A DNA stretch of 64,000 nucleotides, from the NCBI RefSeq assembly GCF_002251365.1, contig NZ_NPJH01000024.1, positions 124,001 through 188,000 on the forward strand, read 5' to 3'. This DNA is from Prevotella sp. P3-122 (GTDB lineage: Bacteria > Bacteroidota > Bacteroidia > Bacteroidales > Bacteroidaceae). The first letter of the stretch is position 1. Each line of letters begins with the position of its first letter. Positions 50,093 to 58,141 of this stretch are shown here, piece by piece. The notes beneath the pieces are model-generated. The model was given only the letters and a program-made list of their open reading frames with translations, ran no database searches and had not been told where the DNA came from. A program made the position numbers and the translations under genes.

Positions 50093-52717
50093 TTATTGTT
50101 TACAAAGTTCTCTGAATAAATGTGCTACATCTGCGCATTTCGCAGTATCTTCTTTCTCATAGTTCTCTGTTACAACATTCTTGATATAAGCCTTGAATTC
50201 TTTGTACGGTTCAGACATAAATTTGCCATAATCATTTTGGTCTGTACAGAAAACATTGTCAAATAATGGAGTAACTAGATTAACATAAACATTGTATTCT
50301 TGGAATGTTTTCTCATATTTGTGTAAGAGATCATTGCGAAGAATAATATCTAACATACAAAGAGAATTCCATATACTCTTTGCTGCAGTAAACTCGTCTG
50401 TATATATTAGTGAGACGTTAAGAAGATTCCTCCTTAGTTCCTTGCCTGTTTGGTCATCAACGATTGATGGAAGGTCTATAACAGAATCTAAAAAATCCTG
50501 AATGGCTGAACCAAATGCGTCTGATTGAATCTGATTTGTAAAGTCCTGCATCCACGTAATTGGTTTTTCTTCTGATGTAACAAAAATATTATGCTTTTTC
50601 ATTATATCCCTTACAACTACACACAAAGACTCTTTAACATCTGTAACATCTTTGTCTGTTATTCCAACTTGCTCAGATGCCAAGGACATTTTATCCCATA
50701 TAGCCTCGTATAGTTGTTCTCTAGTATGAATAAAAAACTCAAGTTCTCTTCCTGTATAGTTGCATGAGTGTTTCGGGTCATCAACATTAAGGTTAGTCTT
50801 AATGCGTTTGATATTTGTAGCAATTGCTTGACAACTCTTATTTAAGTAATCTTCAAAAAAACTTCCTGCTTGTTCTATTCTTTTCTCTGCAGTGGATTTA
50901 TCCAAATTGGAATTTACAACAGCTTTATTAATGACCTCTTTTTTGATATCAATCCATTTGATGTCAAGTGATTCTGACGAAATGATAAGCTCATTAATGG
51001 CCAATAATGCATTCTTGAACAGATTGTCGAACGCTGCTTTAACATGATACTGAACATCCTTAATACCATATACACTGAAAACTTCAGGGTCTTTTAGAAT
51101 CGGTCTAACAGAATTTATTATCTGTTTACAGAGAATGGCATCTTTTTCAAAGAGTTCTGCTCTAAAATCCTTCAGTCTTTGATTCAATTCTGTAATAATA
51201 GTATCAACCTGTTCGTCAATTTTCTTTGTTTTGTCTATATCTGAGAATGAAGGTAATACATTAAGACATGATTTCAAGCTCTTTAGGATTTTGTTTTGTC
51301 CATTGATGCAATTTTCATATTCTTCTTGAAGTTTCACTAAGAAATAATTGTCAACGTTAGAAATGTTGTTTTCCAAATTGCCCAAAACTACATTGACAAA
51401 ATAATCTACTATTGCTGTAGAATTCTCACGTCCTTTTTCAATGAAATTAATAGAATCCCAGTAATCCTCATTTAATATAAAATGATCTGCATTGCCTTGC
51501 ATTTCCTTCCAAATCTGTTTTTGGAAAGACTCAACTGTATCATCTGTAATGTGAGCATTGTCTTCCTTATTACATAGGTAGTAAACCCAGTCTTCCATTT
51601 TGCGATCTCTGATTTTCGACAAGACTTTAATAAAACAAGAATTATTAATATTCTCGGCATTGTCATTATCAGACAAAATACGACATAATGCAACAGCGAG
51701 GTCAGCATGCTCTCTGACTATTTTAAGCAAATCTTCCTCGACACAAAACTTTGCCTCGCCAATCCCCATTGTATCAACTAACCTAATTGAGCCTAAATCC
51801 TCATCATTCACTGTTCTAAGAGGCCAGTTTACAATTGCTTCACGTACTGCTAAGGCACGACAATAGGGTTCCCCCGTGTAATCTGTACTTTTCTTGTAAC
51901 TTACATAAGGAACTAATTTACCTTCATTGATTTGGGATTCGGTTAACGGCTCATCTACATGGTCAAGATAAGATGCATAATGAGAACAATTGTCAATATA
52001 GAATGTAAAAGTCTCAAAATATTTATCTGCAGTCACAATCGTATCAACTCCGCTAATTGTTGACTTTCCAAAATTATGAGAGTTGTATGATGAGTGAGCT
52101 TTTATCTTTGTACAGAACTCCCTCAAAGTGCATTTTGAGAAATCCCACAAAGGAAATTGTGACTTATTTTGCCTTTGAAGCTCTTTGTTGAGTTGCAGAA
52201 CATATTCATTAATAATCTTATTAAATTCTTCAGTAGATAAGAATTTTATAATAGCACTTTTATCGTTGGAATTACAAAAGATGGTTCTAGCAGCAGTTGT
52301 TTTACCTTTACCAGAAGGTATGACAGTCTCAGGAGCTCCTGTAAGGGCTCTTAGAAATACACTTTTCCCGGTACTTACAGGTCCAGTTATACATACTTCA
52401 ATTTCATCCTTTGCTATCTTATTTGCTATGGCTTCAAAATAACCTTTAGGCTCATAGGTCTTGTCATTGAGTACACCAACATTTTGACGAACCGACTTAA
52501 TATACTCTATGACATCATCCTTGATTTCTTCCCATTCTGCTTTAAACTCAGGGTAATTCCTCAGTAGGATCTTCCAATTATCACTTTTAATTACTGTATT
52601 TAGCTTCTCTGCAAATGTGATAATTTTCTCTACACCTTGCCAGCATGAATTGTATTTATGAGCAATTTCATTTTGTCTGTTGGCAACTATTGATGATATT
52701 GTATCTGCTATAGGCAT
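50093..52717 (-). CDS. Dynamin-like GTPase (second, distinct copy)
   Basis: The protein has 874 aa. The P-loop is ITGPVSTGKSVFLRAL (110-125). The switch region GKGKTTAARTIF follows, then G3 in RLVDTMGIGEAKF and G4 in YLCNKEDN. The G-domain is unusually long, with an insert between switch I and G3, and the rest is a long helical stalk (~460-870). There is no obvious membrane-spanning paddle, unlike the GTPase at 10166-12295, so membrane binding may depend on partners such as the DUF4407 protein encoded 6 nt downstream. The C-terminus is Glu/Lys-rich. The upstream gene encodes the EF-Tu/caspase/L7-L12 fusion. Confidence 0.78.
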   Translation of the reverse strand: MPIADTISSIVANRQNEIAHKYNSCWQGVEKIITFAEKLNTVIKSDNWKILLRNYPEFKAEWEEIKDDVIEYIKSVRQNVGVLNDKTYEPKGYFEAIANKIAKDEIEVCITGPVSTGKSVFLRALTGAPETVIPSGKGKTTAARTIFCNSNDKSAIIKFLSTEEFNKIINEYVLQLNKELQRQNKSQFPLWDFSKCTLREFCTKIKAHSSYNSHNFGKSTISGVDTIVTADKYFETFTFYIDNCSHYASYLDHVDEPLTESQINEGKLVPYVSYKKSTDYTGEPYCRALAVREAIVNWPLRTVNDEDLGSIRLVDTMGIGEAKFCVEEDLLKIVREHADLAVALCRILSDNDNAENINNSCFIKVLSKIRDRKMEDWVYYLCNKEDNAHITDDTVESFQKQIWKEMQGNADHFILNEDYWDSINFIEKGRENSTAIVDYFVNVVLGNLENNISNVDNYFLVKLQEEYENCINGQNKILKSLKSCLNVLPSFSDIDKTKKIDEQVDTIITELNQRLKDFRAELFEKDAILCKQIINSVRPILKDPEVFSVYGIKDVQYHVKAAFDNLFKNALLAINELIISSESLDIKWIDIKKEVINKAVVNSNLDKSTAEKRIEQAGSFFEDYLNKSCQAIATNIKRIKTNLNVDDPKHSCNYTGRELEFFIHTREQLYEAIWDKMSLASEQVGITDKDVTDVKESLCVVVRDIMKKHNIFVTSEEKPITWMQDFTNQIQSDAFGSAIQDFLDSVIDLPSIVDDQTGKELRRNLLNVSLIYTDEFTAAKSIWNSLCMLDIILRNDLLHKYEKTFQEYNVYVNLVTPLFDNVFCTDQNDYGKFMSEPYKEFKAYIKNVVTENYEKEDTAKCADVAHLFRELCKQ

Positions 52718-52748
52718 AATATATAATTATTTTATTTAACAATTTCTT

Positions 52749-54299
52749 TTATATAGATTCTCTGATTTCAATCACAGCTTGATACTCTTCAAGTGAATCT
52801 TTTAATATTTCCGTAGAATATCTATCAATTTTGCTTGCGATTAATACTGGGGTGTTGTCAACAAGGCGTTTTGCTTCTGGAATATTTAACCCAAGTTTTT
52901 CCATAAGAACTTTAGCGACAAGTAATTTTGCTGGACCACAGTCTATCAAATACATGTCATATTTTGAAGTCATATTGACACGATTGGTTTCACTTTGTTT
53001 ATTGCAATCTGTTTCTGCAAAAGATTTTTGTGAAAAACGGAATTCACCTGTCAAAGCACTACACGCGAACCATGGATTTTGCTGCATTTTTGTTATTTCA
53101 TAAACATACGAAGAAACCTTATTGAAATAGGAAACTATATCGATATCCTTTATTTCCAACATCTTCAAAAGTCCAATAGTATAAGGACTATTAGATGCGA
53201 TACTGTCAGTTCTGTCATAAGCGACCTCGTTTGGACTGGTTGCGTAAGCAATAATTGTACCCTTAGGTCCATTCATTACCCCAAGACCTTTATAAGAATC
53301 ACCTTTATACCAACTACGTGTAAAAGGATTGACTCTACAAGCATCTAAAACCAAGACTTTCAGATTACAATTAGCGTCTTCAAGTTTTGATAGAATATAC
53401 GATGCTTTGTTACAATTGTAGTCAATATCTGAAGGCGAATTTAAGTCGGCATCAATAGGTACTAGATAGTTTTCACCATTGTATTGTAATCCGTGACCCG
53501 AATAAAACACATAGCCCACTTCTGCATTGTGTGACATACGACAAAAATCATTCAGACCTTCGTCAATTTCTCTCTTTGTCGCGTTACGTATTATTTTGAT
53601 ATCAAACCCCATTGCCTTCAGTTTCTCTCCAAGAGCATTAGCATCATTTATGCAATTTTTCAATTTTGTGGGCTTATAATCGCAATTTCCAATTAATAAT
53701 GCTTTCTTCTTCCCTAAAGAAGCTGAATTCGTCACATTTTGCACATTATCAACATATATGGGTGTGATGACAGTTTGAGGTGTACATAACATATCGCTGA
53801 TATTGATATCAGTCTTCTTGATACCTCTTAAAAGAATCCCCACATTATCTCCTTTTTTAGCTTCGTCAACTAACTGTCTAAAAAACTCAATACCAGAAAC
53901 CACGACAGGTGTATTTCTACCGTTATGAGTCAACAAAGAGAGTGTGTCACCAACTTTGACATTTCCTGACGACACCTCACCTGTTACAACAGTACCCCGT
54001 CCAGCTATTTCAAAAATATCGTTAACGATAAAGGTAAATTCTCCAGAATTAATGCCAACAACCCATAATCCATTACAATAATAAGGATTATCATTATAAA
54101 ATGCATCCAGTACTAGGACATCAAATCCGTTTTGAGATTTATTGAAACTTATTACAGACGCAATATTATCACCACCATTTTTCCCTAATAGTCTAACCGA
54201 TTGCCTTGGCTTAATAAAACCAGACAACAACCGTCCTCTAACCAACATAGAACCGCTTGCGCCTCTTATGTCATGTGCATGAAAAATAAATGTACTCAT
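52749..54299 (-). CDS. EF-Tu-barrel / caspase (C14) / L7-L12 C-terminal-domain fusion
   Basis: The protein has 516 aa. Residues ~10-82 form a first degenerate beta-barrel. Residues ~88-175 are closely EF-Tu domain 2-like: EIAGRGTVVTGEVSSGNVKV, EFFRQLVDEAKKGDNVGILL and RGIKK match elongation factor Tu in order. Residues ~197-425 are a caspase-type peptidase with the dyad His269 (YSGHG) and Cys321 (VLDAC). Residues 446-516 are an L7/L12 C-terminal domain: LLVAKVLMEKLGLNIPEAKR, then LVDNTP, the surface that contacts translation factors. A stop of the maturase and a strong promoter lie upstream. It probably senses or docks on ribosomes and translation factors and then cleaves. The exact fusion is not known to me. 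Confidence 0.86.
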   Translation of the reverse strand: MSTFIFHAHDIRGASGSMLVRGRLLSGFIKPRQSVRLLGKNGGDNIASVISFNKSQNGFDVLVLDAFYNDNPYYCNGLWVVGINSGEFTFIVNDIFEIAGRGTVVTGEVSSGNVKVGDTLSLLTHNGRNTPVVVSGIEFFRQLVDEAKKGDNVGILLRGIKKTDINISDMLCTPQTVITPIYVDNVQNVTNSASLGKKKALLIGNCDYKPTKLKNCINDANALGEKLKAMGFDIKIIRNATKREIDEGLNDFCRMSHNAEVGYVFYSGHGLQYNGENYLVPIDADLNSPSDIDYNCNKASYILSKLEDANCNLKVLVLDACRVNPFTRSWYKGDSYKGLGVMNGPKGTIIAYATSPNEVAYDRTDSIASNSPYTIGLLKMLEIKDIDIVSYFNKVSSYVYEITKMQQNPWFACSALTGEFRFSQKSFAETDCNKQSETNRVNMTSKYDMYLIDCGPAKLLVAKVLMEKLGLNIPEAKRLVDNTPVLIASKIDRYSTEILKDSLEEYQAVIEIRESI

Positions 54300-54329
54300 A
54301 TATTATCTTGATTTTTCTTATTTCTGATG

Positions 54330-54360
54330 CAAAATTAAGCGTTTTTGATTTGTATTACAA
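54330..54360 (-). promoter_or_regulatory. Bacteroidota promoter of the 54299-39370 unit
   Basis: TTG (54360-54358), 20 nt, then TAATTTTG (54337-54330) fit the consensus. The start codon at 54299 is 30 nt downstream. It separates this unit from the peptide-maturase genes, although readthrough from them is possible because no terminator is seen in the 102-nt gap. Confidence 0.75.
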
Positions 54361-54400
54361 TTATGCACACTTATTTACACTGTCATCTTCACATCTGTAT

Positions 54401-56143
54401 TCAGGAAGTTTGTAACTCAGTGTTATTGTTCTGATAGAAGTACAAGAAGCTGAGCGTCTGTTCTTCCTTGACTTTATACCCACAACGTTCCAACACCTTT
54501 TGAGAAGCAATGTTATTCAAATCCACTTCGGTATGAAGTTCGTTGGTGAGCTTTGTGTCACATATATATTGAGTGGCCAATCTCACGCTTTCTTGCATGT
54601 AACCTTGATTTCTGTACTTGGGGTGCATGGCGAAGAAGATGGTGGGATTGGTTGACAAGTCTATTGTGGCAACGAAACCGATAAGGGTGTCGTGCTTCCT
54701 GATTCCCCAAAGGATGCCTTCGTTCTTTGACAGATAAGTATGGAAGGACATCAGTATCTGTTTGATGTCGTCGTCTGTTTGGGCAATGTCACAGAGATCA
54801 GGCAGGTATCGTTGGGTATCTGCATCTGAGAATATGATTCTCAGTGCAGAGATGTCGTTTTCTCCTATTTCATTCAGCGTGATATGATCAGACTGCAATG
54901 TGGGGACGGATGGCTTTGTGAGCATACCGCGCTCTGCCATTTCGCAGAACAGGAACATGTGTAACTGATGGTAGAGCCTTTCGTTGTGGCAAAGGAAGTC
55001 CCATAGGTCATCTGTGTATTCGATAGAGGTCAGGCACATATTGCACATTCTGACTGCCGGACAATAGGTACATCGGTTCTCACGCTTGCGGTAATACTCC
55101 TTGATCATCTCATTGGCTTTCTGCCAGTCAATGCCAACGTTGATGCTACCAATGCGGAAGCGGTCGTTGAACTTCTCACATACCGCCAACTGGAGATTGG
55201 CATCAATGTACAGTTTGGTGTTGACGGGCATACAGGTGGAGAGAGGTGTGCTTTCCGAGACTTCAAACACTGGTCTGTTCTTCCAATAAGCGACAATCTC
55301 ATCAAAGAATGTCTGAAGTACCGACCATTCGGGATGCTGCTCGTAAGCATCGAGAAGCTGGATGTATTGTGTCTTCAGCGTTTCCCAATCTTCTTTTGCT
55401 ACTCCTTGTAAGAAGTTTGGGGTCAATCCGCTGATGTGGGTGGGTGCATAATGCTGCAACACCTCGTCTTCATGCCATGCTTGCGCAATGGGTATCAGCA
55501 TTGAAACTGATGGCAATGTCATCATCAATACGACCTTAGGGTACTGATTGAATGTGTTGCTATGCAGATACGCCAAAGCATTCCGTACCTTGGTGTATGA
55601 GCCATTGCCTTTGGCATCCACTCTGTGTGCATCGTGGAATGGCTGTGTGCCGTCAATGGAGATGGCAAGTTCCACACCATTGTTTACCAACCAATCAATG
55701 CGTTCTTCTGTCAACAGCGTGCCATTGGTGGAAACAGAGAAGGTCACATCGTCTTCCCATCGTTGCTGTCCTGCTTGTATGGCATACTGAACTAGAGGAT
55801 AGTTAACGAGAGGCTCGCCTCCATAGAACGAAATGCGTATAGGCTTTGTGTTTGCCGTCTTGTCGATGAAGTCGTAGATGGCTTGAATGTCGCCCTCACA
55901 TAGTGTCCGGCTGTTGTGGCTATGGTTGCCCTTATACTCGCCTGAGTAACAGCAATAGGTGCAGCGGAGATTGCATTGCTCTGTCGTGGCAATGATGAAC
56001 ATATAGACCTCTGGCATCGAGGAAAATTCACTCGGAGGCGTAAACGTCCAGGCATAACGGCTGTCATCTACGACACCCTGAACGATTTCGTTGGTCTGCC
56101 GTAGATAAGAATAGCTGTTATTATGGAGCGTCGTGATGTTCAT
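54401..56143 (-). CDS. Radical-SAM/SPASM peptide maturase fused to GNAT acetyltransferase
   Basis: The protein has 580 aa. The radical-SAM motif C57-NLR-C61-TY-C64 binds the catalytic 4Fe-4S cluster. YGGEPLVNYPL is the usual GGEP motif and FSVSTNGTLLT follows. The SPASM domain (about 300-400) has the full cysteine set, including CMPVN...LAVC, CTYCPAVRMCNMC and LCHNE, for auxiliary clusters. The C-terminal ~150 residues form a GNAT domain (LRIIFSDADTQRYLPDL, then RNQGYMQESVRLATQYI). This is the layout of RiPP maturases of the anSME/SPASM group. The start is 6 nt from the Cys-rich precursor gene, its likely substrate. The GNAT part could modify the same peptide, which is inference. Confidence 0.9.
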   Translation of the reverse strand: MNITTLHNNSYSYLRQTNEIVQGVVDDSRYAWTFTPPSEFSSMPEVYMFIIATTEQCNLRCTYCCYSGEYKGNHSHNSRTLCEGDIQAIYDFIDKTANTKPIRISFYGGEPLVNYPLVQYAIQAGQQRWEDDVTFSVSTNGTLLTEERIDWLVNNGVELAISIDGTQPFHDAHRVDAKGNGSYTKVRNALAYLHSNTFNQYPKVVLMMTLPSVSMLIPIAQAWHEDEVLQHYAPTHISGLTPNFLQGVAKEDWETLKTQYIQLLDAYEQHPEWSVLQTFFDEIVAYWKNRPVFEVSESTPLSTCMPVNTKLYIDANLQLAVCEKFNDRFRIGSINVGIDWQKANEMIKEYYRKRENRCTYCPAVRMCNMCLTSIEYTDDLWDFLCHNERLYHQLHMFLFCEMAERGMLTKPSVPTLQSDHITLNEIGENDISALRIIFSDADTQRYLPDLCDIAQTDDDIKQILMSFHTYLSKNEGILWGIRKHDTLIGFVATIDLSTNPTIFFAMHPKYRNQGYMQESVRLATQYICDTKLTNELHTEVDLNNIASQKVLERCGYKVKEEQTLSFLYFYQNNNTELQTS

Positions 56144-56149
56144 CTTTGC

Positions 56150-56326
56150 TTATCTGTTACCGCATCGTTGAGCTGAGCAATGTCCGCAACTGAGGCAACG
56201 GGCTTGACAGGCTGCCATGCCCATAGCCTTGACGGCTTCTCTCTTCAGGTCATTAGCAATCTTGTTGAAGTTGAGAACGGCAAGGATATTATCGTTTGCA
56301 GGAAGTGCAAAGGTCTGTGTATTCAT
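56150..56326 (-). CDS. Cys-rich RiPP precursor peptide (58 aa)
   Basis: I translated this from ATG 56326 to TAA 56150: MNTQTFALPANDNILAVLNF is the hydrophilic leader start, NKIANDLKREAVKAM continues it, and the core is GMAACQARCLSCGHCSAQRC plus GNR. Cysteines at 40, 44, 47, 50 and 55 (spacing CxxxCxxCxxCxxxxC) are packed into the last 19 residues. This is a typical leader-plus-core plan for a radical-SAM/SPASM substrate. The maturase start lies 6 nt downstream and two M48 peptidases lie upstream. Thioether or carbon cross-links on the core are inferred. Confidence 0.82.
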   Translation of the reverse strand: MNTQTFALPANDNILAVLNFNKIANDLKREAVKAMGMAACQARCLSCGHCSAQRCGNR

Positions 56327-56339
56327 ACAATGCTATATT

Positions 56340-57254
56340 TTAACTGTTTACTATCTGATTATAATTCCCATGCTCGTACCAGTCGAGGAGCTTGGCGGCA
56401 CGGTCAACCAACCAAGGGAACTCAGCGGAACGGATTGTTAGGTTCTTTACTATGACATTGAGCGTGTCAGTGTAGTTCTCATTAAAGTCTCGCGCCTGTT
56501 GGATGAAGCCGTCAATGTTTATCTGGTCGTAATACTTCCTCGGAAGTCCGGCTTTCTTAATCATCGTACTGAGTGCTACATTGATGTCCTGACAGCAGAG
56601 CAGACCAATGCGGTCGGCTGTATAGTCGGACTTGCGATACCATTCAAACAGAGGGAGTTTGACAAGCGAAGCCCATGCCTTGAAAGTCGGATCTGACATG
56701 AAAGGCAAGTAGAACGACATGATGAGCATATGGTACGGTTTGTGACCCGCAGCAAAATGACCCAGTTCATGTCCAAGTGTGAACATCATTTCCCCCTCGG
56801 TGAAAAGGTCGGCACTGCCCGACATCATGACGATACGGCGGTGCTTCTCGCCATTGGAGAAATGGTAAGGTCCGTAATACCAATCGGTGGAGTAGGCAGG
56901 AATATCTTCAATGCCAAGTATAGCACAGGCTTCGGTGAGCTGTGCATACATCTGCGGCAGGCTTTCGGCTGTAATGTTTATACCTTCACCTTGGTTTTCT
57001 ACCTCGTTGTATGCCTCCTGATATTTGCTGGTGGTGGCAGCGAGGAAATCCTTGAAGGTATAGTACTCCACATCTGCCTTGAATATCTCGTACCACGTCT
57101 TCAGGTCATGGTCAAGCGGGTGCTTGGCTATCTCACATATGAAGTCCCACTTTGACAGGTAGGGCACCTTCAGACTGTTTAGCCATTCCACCTTCTTCTT
57201 GTCATCGGGATGCATGACAGAAGAGAAGTCGATATTGTGCAATCTCTTTCTCAT
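56340..57254 (-). CDS. M48-type metallopeptidase, RiPP-linked copy 1
   Basis: The protein has 304 aa. The zinc helix is LGHELGHFAAGH (H162-H166). The third-ligand segment reads KSDYTADRIGLLCCQD, so an Asp stands where M48 enzymes have Glu (E-x-x-A-D). The family CCQD tail is shared with the adjacent copy at 57258-58085, which keeps Glu. It has no obvious signal peptide; a weak hydrophobic stretch around 171-190 may associate with membranes. It starts 4 nt after that gene and ends 13 nt before the precursor peptide, fitting a role in leader removal. The Asp substitution may weaken zinc binding. Confidence 0.78.
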   Translation of the reverse strand: MRKRLHNIDFSSVMHPDDKKKVEWLNSLKVPYLSKWDFICEIAKHPLDHDLKTWYEIFKADVEYYTFKDFLAATTSKYQEAYNEVENQGEGINITAESLPQMYAQLTEACAILGIEDIPAYSTDWYYGPYHFSNGEKHRRIVMMSGSADLFTEGEMMFTLGHELGHFAAGHKPYHMLIMSFYLPFMSDPTFKAWASLVKLPLFEWYRKSDYTADRIGLLCCQDINVALSTMIKKAGLPRKYYDQINIDGFIQQARDFNENYTDTLNVIVKNLTIRSAEFPWLVDRAAKLLDWYEHGNYNQIVNS

Positions 57255-57257
57255 GGG

Positions 57258-58085
57258 CTATCTGATATAACGGCGTGTTACGAAACGTCCATATTCTCCG
57301 CTGTCAATCCACTTCAACAGCTCGGCCGAGCGCATCACTGTCCAAGGATGGGTCTCGTCGGCGATTGAGAGAAACTTGACTACTTTATTCATTCCCTCAT
57401 AATCGAGCATCTTGAAGTCGCGTGCCTGTTGGATGAAGGTCTCTGGACGGATGTTGTTGAACTCCTTGATGGGGAGACCTGCCATCTTAATGAAGGCTCG
57501 TGTCATGGCATCGGTGTCCTGACAGCACATCAGACCGGCACGGTCGGCTGTGAACTCCGACATTCGGCTCCAATAGTAGAGGGCGAACTGCAAGCCGCTG
57601 GCAACCAGACTTCCACCGGGGATTGTATCTATTCCCCAGTTAATTACTTGTGCCATAAGGTGATACAACATGTGCTGCGACTTGATGTGTCCGACCTCGT
57701 GGCCTATAATGAAGAGTATCTCGTCATCATCACAAAGATCTATCAAACCAGAGTTGAGAACTATTATAGGATTCTCAGCTCCAATGGTACAGGCGTTGAT
57801 GTCATAGCCCCAAGTGATATACAGTTCAGGAACTTGCTGCAGGTCGAGAATGCGACATGCTTCCACAAGATACTCGTATATCTTGGGATAGTTGTCCTTC
57901 GTGACCTTCAGGTTACTACCCGTATATTGAATGTTATACACTCGCTCGATGAAGTTGGATGTCACCCATTTGCAAGCCGTGGTAAGGAACGGGATGCTTT
58001 CCAGTTTCTCCAAGGCGGCTCTGTCTAATGGGTGCTCGTACTGACTATGGTCGAGACCTGTGAGTATCTGTTTGTTGTGTATCAT
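57258..58085 (-). CDS. M48-type metallopeptidase, RiPP-linked copy 2
   Basis: The protein has 275 aa. IIGHEVGHIKSQHMLYHLMA holds the zinc helix (H129-H133), and RMSEFTADRAGLMCCQD supplies the third ligand Glu, so this copy looks fully catalytic. The C-terminal segment THPWTVMRSAELLKW is conserved with the neighbour (EFPWLVDRAAKLLDW). No strong signal peptide is present; the hydrophobic stretch ~145-165 may dip into the membrane. It probably trims the precursor peptide in place of a C39-type protease. It starts 57 nt after the NusG-like gene. Confidence 0.85.
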   Translation of the reverse strand: MIHNKQILTGLDHSQYEHPLDRAALEKLESIPFLTTACKWVTSNFIERVYNIQYTGSNLKVTKDNYPKIYEYLVEACRILDLQQVPELYITWGYDINACTIGAENPIIVLNSGLIDLCDDDEILFIIGHEVGHIKSQHMLYHLMAQVINWGIDTIPGGSLVASGLQFALYYWSRMSEFTADRAGLMCCQDTDAMTRAFIKMAGLPIKEFNNIRPETFIQQARDFKMLDYEGMNKVVKFLSIADETHPWTVMRSAELLKWIDSGEYGRFVTRRYIR

Positions 58086-58141
58086 AATGCTGTCTTTTTC
58101 GTATGAATATTATTCCTTCAACACTGTAGAGGAGTGGGCAA

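Noticed and set aside
53000-54299. The EF-Tu-like part as a true translation factor
   Set aside because: No GTPase domain with G-motifs precedes the barrel, and it is fused to a caspase. It cannot act as an elongation factor.
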